Source of the DNA: JAUVKA01 sp964465145
GTDB lineage: Bacteria > Bacteroidota > Bacteroidia > Bacteroidales > UBA12481
Reading direction: 5' to 3'
Length of the DNA stretch: 43,069 bases
Assembly: GCA_964465145.1 (NCBI GenBank)
Contig: CAYXJR010000033.1
Coordinates: forward strand, 1 to 43,069
Part shown: piece by piece, positions 16,459-25,091 of the stretch
Numbering within the stretch: position 1 is the first letter of the stretch
Layout: each line of letters begins with the position of its first letter
Translations under genes and position numbers: made by a program
Notes under the pieces: generated by a model
Told to the model about the DNA's origin: nothing
Database searches by the model: none
The model's input: only the letters and a program-made list of their open reading frames with translations

Positions 16459-18789
16459 ATGAATAGAAAGTTACAGACTGGACTGGGTGCAGCCGGAACT
16501 CTTCTCCTTAGTTTAATAATTATTTACATTTATTTTTATCCGGATATAAACCATCTCAATTCCCGGATATTAATTTCAAATGAAGGTGGAGATGGACTCA
16601 AAGCTTACTACTGCTATTTATATCATATTGATCATGATTCATCATTTCTGAGTTTTGAAGGCATGAATTATCCGTATGGCGAATCAATCTTTTATACTGA
16701 TAATCAGCCATTACTCAGCGAGATCATGAGAATTTCGTGTAAAGTATTTCCTGATTTATCCAATTATGCCATTGGTGTGTGGAACGCGTTGATCCTGCTT
16801 TCAATTGCTTTGGGAGCATTATCTATTTTCCTGGTTTTGGCCGAACTGGGTTTGCCTGCGGTTATGAGTATTGTAGCCGGCATAGGGATTTCCTTCCTCT
16901 CTCCTCAAATAGGCAGGTTGGGGGCACATTATTCATTGACATATATCTTTGTTATACCATTGATATTCTATCTGTTACTTAAGTTTTCAAAAAAACAATC
17001 ACTTCTGTACAGCATTGGTATGGGCTGTCTCGTTTTATGGGGAGGCTTAACCCATATGTATTTTGTAGCTATGCTGGCTATGGTGATCTTGCTTTTCTGG
17101 ATTTTTTTCATGACAACAAAACCAAAGGTTTTTACCAAATGGAAAACCCTGTTAATAAATGTGTTGATACAGTTAATTCTGCCAATAATCATTATTCAAT
17201 TATTGGCTTACCTATCATCGGACGTAATTGACAGGGGGAAAGCCCCTTATGGGTTTTTAGTATATCTTGCCCATCCTTTTTCTGTATTCTTCCCAATCAA
17301 TCGTATATATGGGGCCTTTTTCGCTGATATTATTGAAAGGAAGGGCATAGATTGGGAAGGAATATCATATATTGGCCTGATTGGAGGTATAGCCTTCCTT
17401 TTATTCATTGTAAAAAATATTTCACAGCTTATCAGGGCTAAGTTCAAAACTGCTTTCCTGTACGACAACAATTATTTCCTCACCTTCATGTTCTGGGGAT
17501 CTTTCCTGACATTGCTATATTCTTTTGGGGTCCCATTCATTTTTGGTTTGGAAAATCTGGTTGACTATCTCGGCCCTATAAAACAAATCCGGAGCATTGG
17601 ACGCTTTGCATGGATATTTTATTATGCAATTAACATCCTGGCTGTTTATACACTTTGGGATTTTTATAAGCGGAAGAACAGGAAATTATTTCCAGTGATT
17701 CTCATTGTTCTGTCCCTGTCGGTTTTAATTCTTGAAGCACATCTAAACTTTGAACCTAAAAAACGGAACTTCTGTAAGGAATATCCCCGATTTACTGAAT
17801 ACAGAAAAAATATTATCAGAAATCCACTTTTAGAGAACATCGATCCATCTGAATATCAGTCAATACTTCCTCTGCCTTACTTTCATATAGGCTCAGAAAA
17901 CATATGGAAGAGGCCCGCCTGCAAAATCAAGGAAGAATCCTTCGAAATTTCTCTGCAAACAGGCCTGCCGCTTCATGCGGTTATGATGGGACGGACCTCA
18001 TTATCCCAAACTTACAAATCCATGGTACTTATCTGGGAACCATCACGCGTACCGGCAATTCTCGAAGATATTCCATCTGATAAACCTATTCTTGTCCTGT
18101 CTGCCAATTGTAACCAATTGTCGAGAGGAGAAAAATTAATAATTGAAAACAGCGGGCCGATTGGACAAAATAAAGATTTCAGATTGAATAGCATAACACC
18201 GGCCAAACTTAAAAATATGGCCCGTGAACATATTCAGTCTATTTATAAATCCAAAAATCCGAAGGCGTATTTTGATGGTGAAAGATACATCATGCCTGAT
18301 ACATGTGGAGATTATATTTATCAGAATTACAGCAAATTAAACGATTCTCCTGGATTTGTTAGTAAGGGGACAAAAATGTTGCCTATGACAAAATTCACTG
18401 AGATCTTCCGCGACAGTTTACCTGATTTTAAACTACCTGCTGATATTTGCATTTCTTTCTGGGTTAAGGATATTAATGCTGATACCAAGCCAAGGCCCGA
18501 GATAGAAACCGCAACCATAGGGACTGACGGCAAAATCAATAAATATTTATTTGCATCTTTTGGCAGGAATTTAGCCCAGATTCATGATAACTGGGGCCTA
18601 ATTGAATACCAGGTCAGAATTAATCCTGGTGAAGAACTTTCAATAGTACTTTTCGAAAATAAAAGCGATAGTGAAATTGAGATTGATGACCTGCTAATAA
18701 GAAACATTACCACAGATGTTTATGGACATCTTAAAATAGGTGACTGGATGTGTAATAACCGCTATTATCCAAAAACGTATATAAAGTAA
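16459..18789 (+). CDS. GT-C-like polytopic membrane protein with C-terminal jelly-roll domain
   Basis: This 776-residue protein has about ten or more membrane helices in the first 450 residues. The first loop is acidic, with ISNEGGDGLKAYYCYLYH and then FEGMNYPYGESIFYTDNQP, a placement and charge typical of GT-C glycosyltransferases that take polyprenyl-phosphate sugars. I do not recognise a named family. About residues 460-620 form a soluble region. The final part (about 620-745: LPADICISFWVKD, then WGLIEYQVRINPGEELSIVLFE and SEIEIDDLLIRN) resembles the jelly-roll module of the neighbouring SGNH and CotH proteins. The start is one base after the GT2 stop, indicating an operon. A role as the acceptor-side glycosyltransferase is inference. 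Confidence 0.6.
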   Translation: MNRKLQTGLGAAGTLLLSLIIIYIYFYPDINHLNSRILISNEGGDGLKAYYCYLYHIDHDSSFLSFEGMNYPYGESIFYTDNQPLLSEIMRISCKVFPDLSNYAIGVWNALILLSIALGALSIFLVLAELGLPAVMSIVAGIGISFLSPQIGRLGAHYSLTYIFVIPLIFYLLLKFSKKQSLLYSIGMGCLVLWGGLTHMYFVAMLAMVILLFWIFFMTTKPKVFTKWKTLLINVLIQLILPIIIIQLLAYLSSDVIDRGKAPYGFLVYLAHPFSVFFPINRIYGAFFADIIERKGIDWEGISYIGLIGGIAFLLFIVKNISQLIRAKFKTAFLYDNNYFLTFMFWGSFLTLLYSFGVPFIFGLENLVDYLGPIKQIRSIGRFAWIFYYAINILAVYTLWDFYKRKNRKLFPVILIVLSLSVLILEAHLNFEPKKRNFCKEYPRFTEYRKNIIRNPLLENIDPSEYQSILPLPYFHIGSENIWKRPACKIKEESFEISLQTGLPLHAVMMGRTSLSQTYKSMVLIWEPSRVPAILEDIPSDKPILVLSANCNQLSRGEKLIIENSGPIGQNKDFRLNSITPAKLKNMAREHIQSIYKSKNPKAYFDGERYIMPDTCGDYIYQNYSKLNDSPGFVSKGTKMLPMTKFTEIFRDSLPDFKLPADICISFWVKDINADTKPRPEIETATIGTDGKINKYLFASFGRNLAQIHDNWGLIEYQVRINPGEELSIVLFENKSDSEIEIDDLLIRNITTDVYGHLKIGDWMCNNRYYPKTYIK

Positions 18790-18804
18790 GTAGTGAAAGA
18801 TCAC

Positions 18805-18812
18805 TATTTTTG
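18805..18812 (+). promoter_or_regulatory. Putative -7 box before the metallophosphoesterase gene
   Basis: TATTTTTG fits the Bacteroidota TAnnTTTG -7 element and lies in CACTATTTTTG, nearly identical to the box before the CotH gene. The leader would be only about ten bases, and no -33 element is clear, so this is tentative. Confidence 0.3.
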
Positions 18813-18826
18813 TTGCTGTGAGTAAA

Positions 18827-19714
18827 ATGAGATTTTATATATTAGGATGGATTCTGAGCTTGCTTTTAAGTTCACCGGTATTACTGTCTGCTCAGGAAAT
18901 GAGGATCTATATGTTTGCAGGACATACATACCAGTGGTTTTCCGACGGATCAAAAGTTGATGCGCGCCTGGTTGAACTGGATAAAAGCGGGTACGATAGG
19001 ATATGGCTCGGCGGTGATATATGCTCTGAGGCAATGCTGAATTATTCAACGATGGTCTATATCGATTCCCTTTTCGACATTGAAGCGCCAGGAAATCATT
19101 ACGCTTTGGGAAACCATGATACCAGGAATGGCAATCTCGACTGGTATCGTGAGATCACGGGCAGGGAAACTTATTATGCCTATAACGAAAATGGGATTAC
19201 CACTATTCTTATGAATACCTGTATTGTACCCAGTGATTGTGAACATCTGGATCGTCAATTCAGAATGATCGAAAATGTTTGTGATTCAATTGAAAATTCA
19301 AGCCATTTAATTCTCATAATGCATCATGCCATTTGGGATAATGTCCCAGGTTTACCCCCTCCATCCGCGTACTCTCATACCGAATTCCCCTACTGGAATG
19401 CAAATTGTTATTACCGGGAAAATAACAGTTTTACCGGAGCCATATATCCCCTGTTAAAAAATGTGAAAGAGAGAGGGATTGAAGTAATATGTATTAATGG
19501 CGACATGGGGGCCAATGGCAAAACCTTTTACCAGCAGTCTGATGATGGCATTCATTTCATGGGATGTGGGCTTGACAATAGCAGATATACTGATCCTTAT
19601 GAGTTGGCTCTCCAGCCAAAAGACCGTCTGCTTATTTTTGAGCACGATATTGAAAATCGCAAGCTAAGCTGGTCGTTCCAGGATCTGGATTCACTTCTGG
19701 AACTTCAAAGGTGA
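18827..19714 (+). CDS. Secreted metallophosphoesterase-like protein with degenerate motifs
   Basis: The ATG at 18827 (MRFYILGWILSLLLSSPVLL) opens a signal peptide; the GTG at 18818 is an alternative. The mature part of about 270 residues has calcineurin-like landmarks: WLGGDICSEAM (motif II), YALGNHDTRNG (motif III) and LILIMHHAIW (motif IV). Motif I normally begins with Asp (DxH), but here reads AGH (MFAGHTYQW). The usual final GHxH is replaced by NGDMGANG. The fold is probably retained, but metal binding may be altered, so catalysis is uncertain. The substrate is unknown; the location in a surface-polymer locus is suggestive. It follows the GT-C-like gene after 37 bases. Confidence 0.7.
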   Translation: MRFYILGWILSLLLSSPVLLSAQEMRIYMFAGHTYQWFSDGSKVDARLVELDKSGYDRIWLGGDICSEAMLNYSTMVYIDSLFDIEAPGNHYALGNHDTRNGNLDWYREITGRETYYAYNENGITTILMNTCIVPSDCEHLDRQFRMIENVCDSIENSSHLILIMHHAIWDNVPGLPPPSAYSHTEFPYWNANCYYRENNSFTGAIYPLLKNVKERGIEVICINGDMGANGKTFYQQSDDGIHFMGCGLDNSRYTDPYELALQPKDRLLIFEHDIENRKLSWSFQDLDSLLELQR

Positions 19715-19722
19715 ATTCCTGG

Positions 19723-21219
19723 TTAACGTGTCATGAATTTGCCAGTAAGGCTTTTGCCCTTATAAATAATCTGATATAAATAAAGTCCCTGAGTTAATTT
19801 CCCTACATCCAGCTGAACTTTTTTCTCATCCTGGTATTCATTGCTTACCAGTAACTGTCCAGATACTGAATATACAAGAAGTTTGAAGCCGCCAGGTGGG
19901 GGAGGGCTCATCCACTCAATAGATGCCTGGCCGGATACCGGATTCGGGAAGAATAAAACAGCATCAGTTTCCATTACCTGGGGTGGCTCGCCCAGGCCCA
20001 CAATATGGCCGTGATTATCAAGCCTTACAACATAAATATCAGTCTGCTTACTCTCAATATTTTCAATATCGCCAACTATTACGCATCCGGAGTCGGCCAG
20101 GCAAACCAGGTCATGACCATAATCTGACCCAGGACCCCCGATGGATTGCTCCCAAAGGACTTCACCTTCCGGATCAGTCTTCACTACAAATATGTCAGGC
20201 CCGTGTTCATTTCCGGGAAGCTGCTTCGTACCGAGTAAATACAAATTTCCTGCCGGATCCATATTGATAGCTTCCCCATACTCAAAATCTTCTCCTCCAT
20301 AAGTTTTATCCCATAATTTTTCTCCTGAATGGTCCACCTTTACCAGGTACATGTCAAAACTGCCTGATCCCTTGCTTTGAGTTGACCCAAATAATAATAA
20401 CCCGCCATCATCAGAATAAATCATGTCCTTACCCCAATCATGGAGCATACCTCCCAGATAATTTCTGGAAATTTCTGTCCCATTCTGATCAGTTTTTATT
20501 AAAAGCATATCTGCATCAGGATTCATATAGTCAGCCCGGGCCGGATTAAAAAATCCACCGGCACTACCTAATAGCCAAAAATCTCCTGTGGCATCAGGGA
20601 GTACAGAAAATCCATAATCCAGGAATTCTGTACCATAATTTTTTTCCCAGATCTTATTTCCATCCAAATCTGTACGAACAAGATAAAAATTACCCCGGGT
20701 TGTTCCTGGCTGTGAGCTCGTATATCCAATAGCAATAAATCCGTCATCAAGGCTCTTAACACTAAACCCCTGGTCGGTATGATACCCTCCGTAATACTGT
20801 TCCCAGATTTTCTCTCCGGATTTATCAACCTTCATAAGGAACATATCCTCCCTGCCAAATCCCCCGTCCCATACTTCTCCAAGAATTATATAATTGCCAT
20901 CCAGACTTTGATCGACCCATCTGGATCTTGCATGATGGTCCCAGTGGTATGTCTTTTGGAACAAAACCTGACCCTCAAGATCCACTTTTACCAGAATCAT
21001 GTCATCTCCTCCATTTCCATATGATCTGGTGGTCCCGCTAATAATAAGATCACCCTCCCTGTCAAGAATTATGCTGGCACCTATATCCTTCTTGGCACCG
21101 CCAATTATTAGCCCCTGGTTCTCCTGGCTTTGTAGTATACCAGGGCAGCTAAGCATAATAATCAATGCCATCAATATGGAGATTCTGAAAGTTTTTGGAA
21201 TGGAATATTTAGTGATCAT
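19723..21219 (-). CDS. T9SS-exported beta-propeller-like repeat protein, type A C-terminal signal
   Basis: The 498-residue protein has a signal peptide (ISILMALIIMLSCPGILQSQ) and then about seven repeats around DMxLVKVDxxGexxWexxYGG followed by DxGxSV. They run from about residue 35 to 400 and likely form a propeller. The last 80 residues (FFPNPVSGQASIEW, then LLVYSVSGQLLVSNEY, and GLYLYQIIYKGKSLTGKFMTR) are a textbook type A sorting domain for the type IX secretion system. The protein should thus be displayed on or released from the cell surface. It is on the opposite strand from the flanking metallophosphoesterase and CotH genes, which argues against co-transcription with them. No enzymatic motif is evident. 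Confidence 0.85.
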   Translation of the reverse strand: MITKYSIPKTFRISILMALIIMLSCPGILQSQENQGLIIGGAKKDIGASIILDREGDLIISGTTRSYGNGGDDMILVKVDLEGQVLFQKTYHWDHHARSRWVDQSLDGNYIILGEVWDGGFGREDMFLMKVDKSGEKIWEQYYGGYHTDQGFSVKSLDDGFIAIGYTSSQPGTTRGNFYLVRTDLDGNKIWEKNYGTEFLDYGFSVLPDATGDFWLLGSAGGFFNPARADYMNPDADMLLIKTDQNGTEISRNYLGGMLHDWGKDMIYSDDGGLLLFGSTQSKGSGSFDMYLVKVDHSGEKLWDKTYGGEDFEYGEAINMDPAGNLYLLGTKQLPGNEHGPDIFVVKTDPEGEVLWEQSIGGPGSDYGHDLVCLADSGCVIVGDIENIESKQTDIYVVRLDNHGHIVGLGEPPQVMETDAVLFFPNPVSGQASIEWMSPPPPGGFKLLVYSVSGQLLVSNEYQDEKKVQLDVGKLTQGLYLYQIIYKGKSLTGKFMTR

Positions 21220-21312
21220 ATTAAAGCAAAGATATATAATTAGAAGATTCGGTATATGAATATTCTATGGGTAATAATGCCATTTCCGGGGTATAAAATG
21301 CTGTAAAAACAC

Positions 21313-21320
21313 TATTTTTG
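21313..21320 (+). promoter_or_regulatory. Putative -7 box before the CotH-like gene
   Basis: TATTTTTG, in the context CACTATTTTTG, lies 42 bases before the ATG at 21363. It fits the TAnnTTTG element and has plausible spacing to the start. No convincing -33 TTTG at 19-21 bases was found. Confidence 0.4.
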
Positions 21321-21362
21321 CACTTATTGCTAATAAAGCAGGTCATATCACACTTAGAGCAA

Positions 21363-24338
21363 ATGTATCGTATTGGCTTATTGGTTCTTCTTTCATTGTT
21401 GATTGGTCAATGCACAACTGACTTTAGGTCAGGGAATTACGGCGTGTACACCGACAATTTAGAATCCTTGAAAGAAAAGGATAACAAGATAACCGGAAGG
21501 GATGATAAATTCAGGGTCGGAGATTTGCCACAGGTGCAAAGAGATACCACCAGATCAGGTAAAATTGCACTTCGGCTCAACCCGGAATTTCCCTACGGCC
21601 TTAATTATCCCCTCCCTAATGTGCGTACAGATGAATATGTAGAGGCCAGCATTTGGTATACCGGCCCAGGCCAGGTAGTTTTAGTAGCCTCCCATAAAGA
21701 TGCAAAATATTTTTACCGAAAAAGTTTATCAACTGAATCTGACGGAAAAGATTGGAAAGAGCTGCGATTATCTGTGTCTGTTCCTCCTAACATGAATAAG
21801 AAAGATCTGAACATCTATTTATGGAATCCCGGTCAACTCCCTGTTTATGTTGACGATTTTAAAGTTACTTACCAAAAATTCAAATCCTATCCTTCTTTTA
21901 AAACTGACGAGAACTTGCATTTGCTGATTGACACCGTCGACATGATAAGGCTTGAACAAAAACGTGACGAAGCTTTTGCCAATGGGATCCTCGAGACGGA
22001 AGATGAAGATTTTGTTTCGGGGATCTTATACTACAAGGATTCAATTATGCCTATTGATATTAGATTAAAAGGGGATTGGCTGGATCACCTGGAAAGCAGG
22101 AAATGGTCGTTTCGGATAAAAATGAAAAAACAGAATACCTGGAAGAATCTCAGGTCATTTTCAATACACACACCCCTTGCCCGGGATTTCCTGAATGAGT
22201 ATGTCGCCCACAAACTTTACAGGGAATCTGACCTGCTGGCCCCCCGTTACGGATTTGTTCCCGTGACATTGAATGGCACCAGCCTGGGCATATATGCATG
22301 GGAAGAGCATTTTGAGAAACAACTCATCGAGGCTATGAACCGAAGGGAAGGGCCGATCCTCAAATTTGAAGAGGGTTCATTCTGGCTGAGCCAAAAAGTA
22401 TTCAAACAGGACACACAGTATTTTGAACTTCCTTTTCTTGAGTCTGCGGATATTATTCCTTTCAAACTTAACAGGACATTAGGGGATGCAACACTTAAAA
22501 ATTCCTTCCTTATCGGGCAAAACCTTATGTATCAATATCGCCTTGGTTTGAGGCAGGTTTCGGAAATTTTTAATTTGGAGAAACTGGCAGGCTATTATGC
22601 CATGATGGACCTGACACGGGGATTTCATGGCATTGCCTGGCACAACCAGCGTTACTATTATAATCCTGTATTGTGTCGTCTTGAACCAATATTTTTCGAT
22701 GCTTATACCGCAGCTGGGGTATTTAACCCCGAAAAAAATGCTATTTCCGGGATGTTTACTTTCGACCCAAACGCGGAGAAAAGGTTTGAGAATCTTTTTG
22801 GGGTAAAGATGTTTCAGGATACATTGTTCCTGGAAGAATACATCAGATGTCTGGATGAGATCACTGATCCCGTGTGGATAAACAACTTCTTACAGGAGGA
22901 GGAGGAACAGATTAGAGGGTTCGAGAAGTTAATTCAAGTAGAATTCAGAGATTATCACTACGACAGAGGATTCCTTTTGGAAAACGCCAGGAAGATACGA
23001 CTGGAATTACCTTATTATAAAGAGATGGTTTCTGCAAATCCCGACTATGCCGATTTTGATCCCGACAAGATTAGATATCTGAATTACACTAAGCGCTATG
23101 ATCCTCGTTTCCCGGAATTTTATGTCAATGCTTACTTGCAGGATTCTTCTGAAAATGAATACCATATTAAGCTGGATAATGTTTACCCGCTGGATATTGA
23201 ACTGCTGGGATACGGAACATCCAAACGGCTTATGGAAAATAGCTTTGAGGTTCCACAGACTGTGAGTGGTTTAGATATTGTCCTTCCCGTTTCAGCCCAG
23301 TTAGATATTCCAATTGGCAAAAATTATATCTTCTTCAAAGTTCAAGGCTTCAATGAGCGGTTTGCAATAATGGTTATGAATTATCCTGCCGCAAGCGATT
23401 TTACTCCTGAGCAGGAATTGTTCGCCTCGGCTGGTATCCCTGATTTGTCCTTTGTTACATCTGAAGGGAACGAAATTGTATTTAACCCAGGGCAGCATAT
23501 TATTAAAAAGCCTATTATTATTCCTGCCGGCTTTCTGGTCAGATTTAATCCTGGTTGTAAGCTGGATTTTACCTCTGGCAGTTTTTTTATTTCAAGGTCA
23601 CCTGTCAAAATGGATGGAACTCAGCAGGACCCGGTAATTATTCTGTCCAGCGATAAGTCTTCAAATGGTTTTACAGTTTTACAAGCCGAAGTGACTTGCA
23701 TCTTAAAAAATGTTAAGTTCGAAGGACTAAATACCCTCAATTATAAAGGATGGACCTTGACTGGAGCAGTAAATTTCTATGAAAGCAATGTGGAAATTGA
23801 TGCAGTTGATTTTAGCTCCAATGTGTGCGAGGATGCCCTGAATATTATCCGGTCGGAATTCAGTGTTATCAATTCTTCATTCACAAGCACTTTTGCCGAT
23901 GCTTTTGATTCGGATTTTTGCAAGGGTATAGTCAGGAATGTTAGTTTTGAAAATATTGGGAACGATGCTATTGATTTTAGCGGGTCGATTGTTAAAATAA
24001 CTGATTGTAAGATCATAAACCCGGGTGATAAAGGGGTAAGTGCAGGAGAGGGATCAAATCTTACGGTCTTGAATACGATGGTTAGCGGCGCAAATATCGG
24101 ATATGCCTCAAAGGATAACTCCATACTAATCCTGGAAAATTGTAATGTAGCGGACGCTAATTATGGATTGGCCGCTTACCAGAAGAAACCTGAATACGGG
24201 CCTGGGAACATTAAAACCAACGGATTTAAGGCCCAGGGGGTTAATACCTTATATCTTATTGAAAAATTTTCAAAACTCAGCCTTAACGGAACAATAGTCA
24301 CCGGAGAAGCAACCAAGGTGGCAGATCTGTTCTACTAG
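21363..24338 (+). CDS. CotH kinase-family envelope protein with jelly-roll and beta-helix domains
   Basis: I chose the ATG at 21363 (MYRIGLLVLLSLLIGQC), giving about 991 residues with a signal sequence; Cys17 could be a lipidation site, but the preceding Gln is atypical. Residues about 35-170 form a beta-rich module ending DLNIYLWNPGQLPVYVDDF, like the C-terminus of the SGNH protein. Residues about 185-560 match CotH: VDMIRLEQKRDEAF, MPIDIRLKGDWLDHLESRKWSFRIK, GIYAWEEHFEKQL and FFDAYTAAGVF. CotH proteins include protein kinases that phosphorylate spore-coat proteins, so a surface kinase is possible. The last 300 residues have repeated NxxFxNxxxDAxD-type strands, consistent with a right-handed beta-helix. 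The DUF4956 and VTC genes follow in the same direction. Confidence 0.8.
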   Translation: MYRIGLLVLLSLLIGQCTTDFRSGNYGVYTDNLESLKEKDNKITGRDDKFRVGDLPQVQRDTTRSGKIALRLNPEFPYGLNYPLPNVRTDEYVEASIWYTGPGQVVLVASHKDAKYFYRKSLSTESDGKDWKELRLSVSVPPNMNKKDLNIYLWNPGQLPVYVDDFKVTYQKFKSYPSFKTDENLHLLIDTVDMIRLEQKRDEAFANGILETEDEDFVSGILYYKDSIMPIDIRLKGDWLDHLESRKWSFRIKMKKQNTWKNLRSFSIHTPLARDFLNEYVAHKLYRESDLLAPRYGFVPVTLNGTSLGIYAWEEHFEKQLIEAMNRREGPILKFEEGSFWLSQKVFKQDTQYFELPFLESADIIPFKLNRTLGDATLKNSFLIGQNLMYQYRLGLRQVSEIFNLEKLAGYYAMMDLTRGFHGIAWHNQRYYYNPVLCRLEPIFFDAYTAAGVFNPEKNAISGMFTFDPNAEKRFENLFGVKMFQDTLFLEEYIRCLDEITDPVWINNFLQEEEEQIRGFEKLIQVEFRDYHYDRGFLLENARKIRLELPYYKEMVSANPDYADFDPDKIRYLNYTKRYDPRFPEFYVNAYLQDSSENEYHIKLDNVYPLDIELLGYGTSKRLMENSFEVPQTVSGLDIVLPVSAQLDIPIGKNYIFFKVQGFNERFAIMVMNYPAASDFTPEQELFASAGIPDLSFVTSEGNEIVFNPGQHIIKKPIIIPAGFLVRFNPGCKLDFTSGSFFISRSPVKMDGTQQDPVIILSSDKSSNGFTVLQAEVTCILKNVKFEGLNTLNYKGWTLTGAVNFYESNVEIDAVDFSSNVCEDALNIIRSEFSVINSSFTSTFADAFDSDFCKGIVRNVSFENIGNDAIDFSGSIVKITDCKIINPGDKGVSAGEGSNLTVLNTMVSGANIGYASKDNSILILENCNVADANYGLAAYQKKPEYGPGNIKTNGFKAQGVNTLYLIEKFSKLSLNGTIVTGEATKVADLFY

Positions 24339-24356
24339 ATAAATGCTATAATTACT

Positions 24357-24364
24357 TATTTTTG
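24357..24364 (+). promoter_or_regulatory. Putative -7 box before the DUF4956 gene
   Basis: TATTTTTG, in the context CTTATTTTTGCG, lies 24 bases before the DUF4956 start and 19 bases after the CotH stop. It suggests that DUF4956-VTC may also be transcribed separately from CotH. No -33 element is clear. Confidence 0.35.
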
Positions 24365-24387
24365 CGATTATTTTAATAAAGACTACT

Positions 24388-25077
24388 ATGCAAACAACAG
24401 ATAAATGGGGCCAATTTCAAAAGTTTCTGATCACTGAAAGTGCAAACATCTCCATTCCGGATTTTCTCATCAATGCTGCTATCCTGGTAGTACTAGGATT
24501 GCTGCTGGAATTTACATACAGGAAATGCGGCAGGAGTTTGTCCAATCGAAAAGGTTTTGCCTCAAATTTTATTCTTCTGGCTTTTACAACCATGATAATC
24601 ATTGCGACAGTAAAATCCAGTCTGGCCTTATCGTTGGGATTGGTGGGAGCATTGTCCATCGTGCGCTTCAGAGCAGCCATTAAGGAACCGGAAGAATTAG
24701 TATATCTTTTCCTGGCTATTTCACTTGGTGTGGTTTTAGGAGCTAATCAGCGCATGATAGCATTGTTGGGTTTGGGGATTGCCTTCCTATTGATTTGGGC
24801 AAGGTTCTTTTTTGCCAAACCCTTGGTAAGTCATAACCTATTTTTAACAGTAAGCTCAAAGGATTCTGAAAGCCTTCAACTGGAATCTATACTTAAGGAA
24901 GTGAATTTGGCTTTTGGCACAGCCCAGCTTAAGCGCTTCGATGAGGCAAAAGACGGGATTGAAGCTTCATTTCTGATTGAAGTGCATGACGCTATGAAAT
25001 TGCAGGAATGTAAAAATAATCTTCAAAAGATTTCCCCGGATGTCAGAGTGTCTTTTATTGATAATTCACAGATCTGA
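24388..25077 (+). CDS. DUF4956 membrane protein
   Basis: The 229-residue protein has four or five TM helices between about 22 and 150. The most conserved stretch in the DUF4956 family is visible as SLALSLGLVGALSIVRFRAAIKEPEELVYLFLAISLG (shown here as separate parts): LGLVGALSIVRFRAAIK, then EPEELVYLFLAI. A soluble C-terminal domain of about 75 residues ends SPDVRVSFIDNSQI. The biochemical function is unknown. It sits between a CotH-family gene and a VTC-domain gene, an arrangement known from several phyla, and the VTC gene begins 14 bases after its stop. I infer that it forms the membrane part of that module. Confidence 0.85.
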   Translation: MQTTDKWGQFQKFLITESANISIPDFLINAAILVVLGLLLEFTYRKCGRSLSNRKGFASNFILLAFTTMIIIATVKSSLALSLGLVGALSIVRFRAAIKEPEELVYLFLAISLGVVLGANQRMIALLGLGIAFLLIWARFFFAKPLVSHNLFLTVSSKDSESLQLESILKEVNLAFGTAQLKRFDEAKDGIEASFLIEVHDAMKLQECKNNLQKISPDVRVSFIDNSQI

Positions 25078-25091
25078 TATTATTCAACAGG

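Noticed and set aside
21363..21420. Definite lipoprotein signal in the CotH protein
   Set aside because: LLIGQC has Gln just before Cys, which does not fit the lipobox; a plain signal peptide is equally likely.
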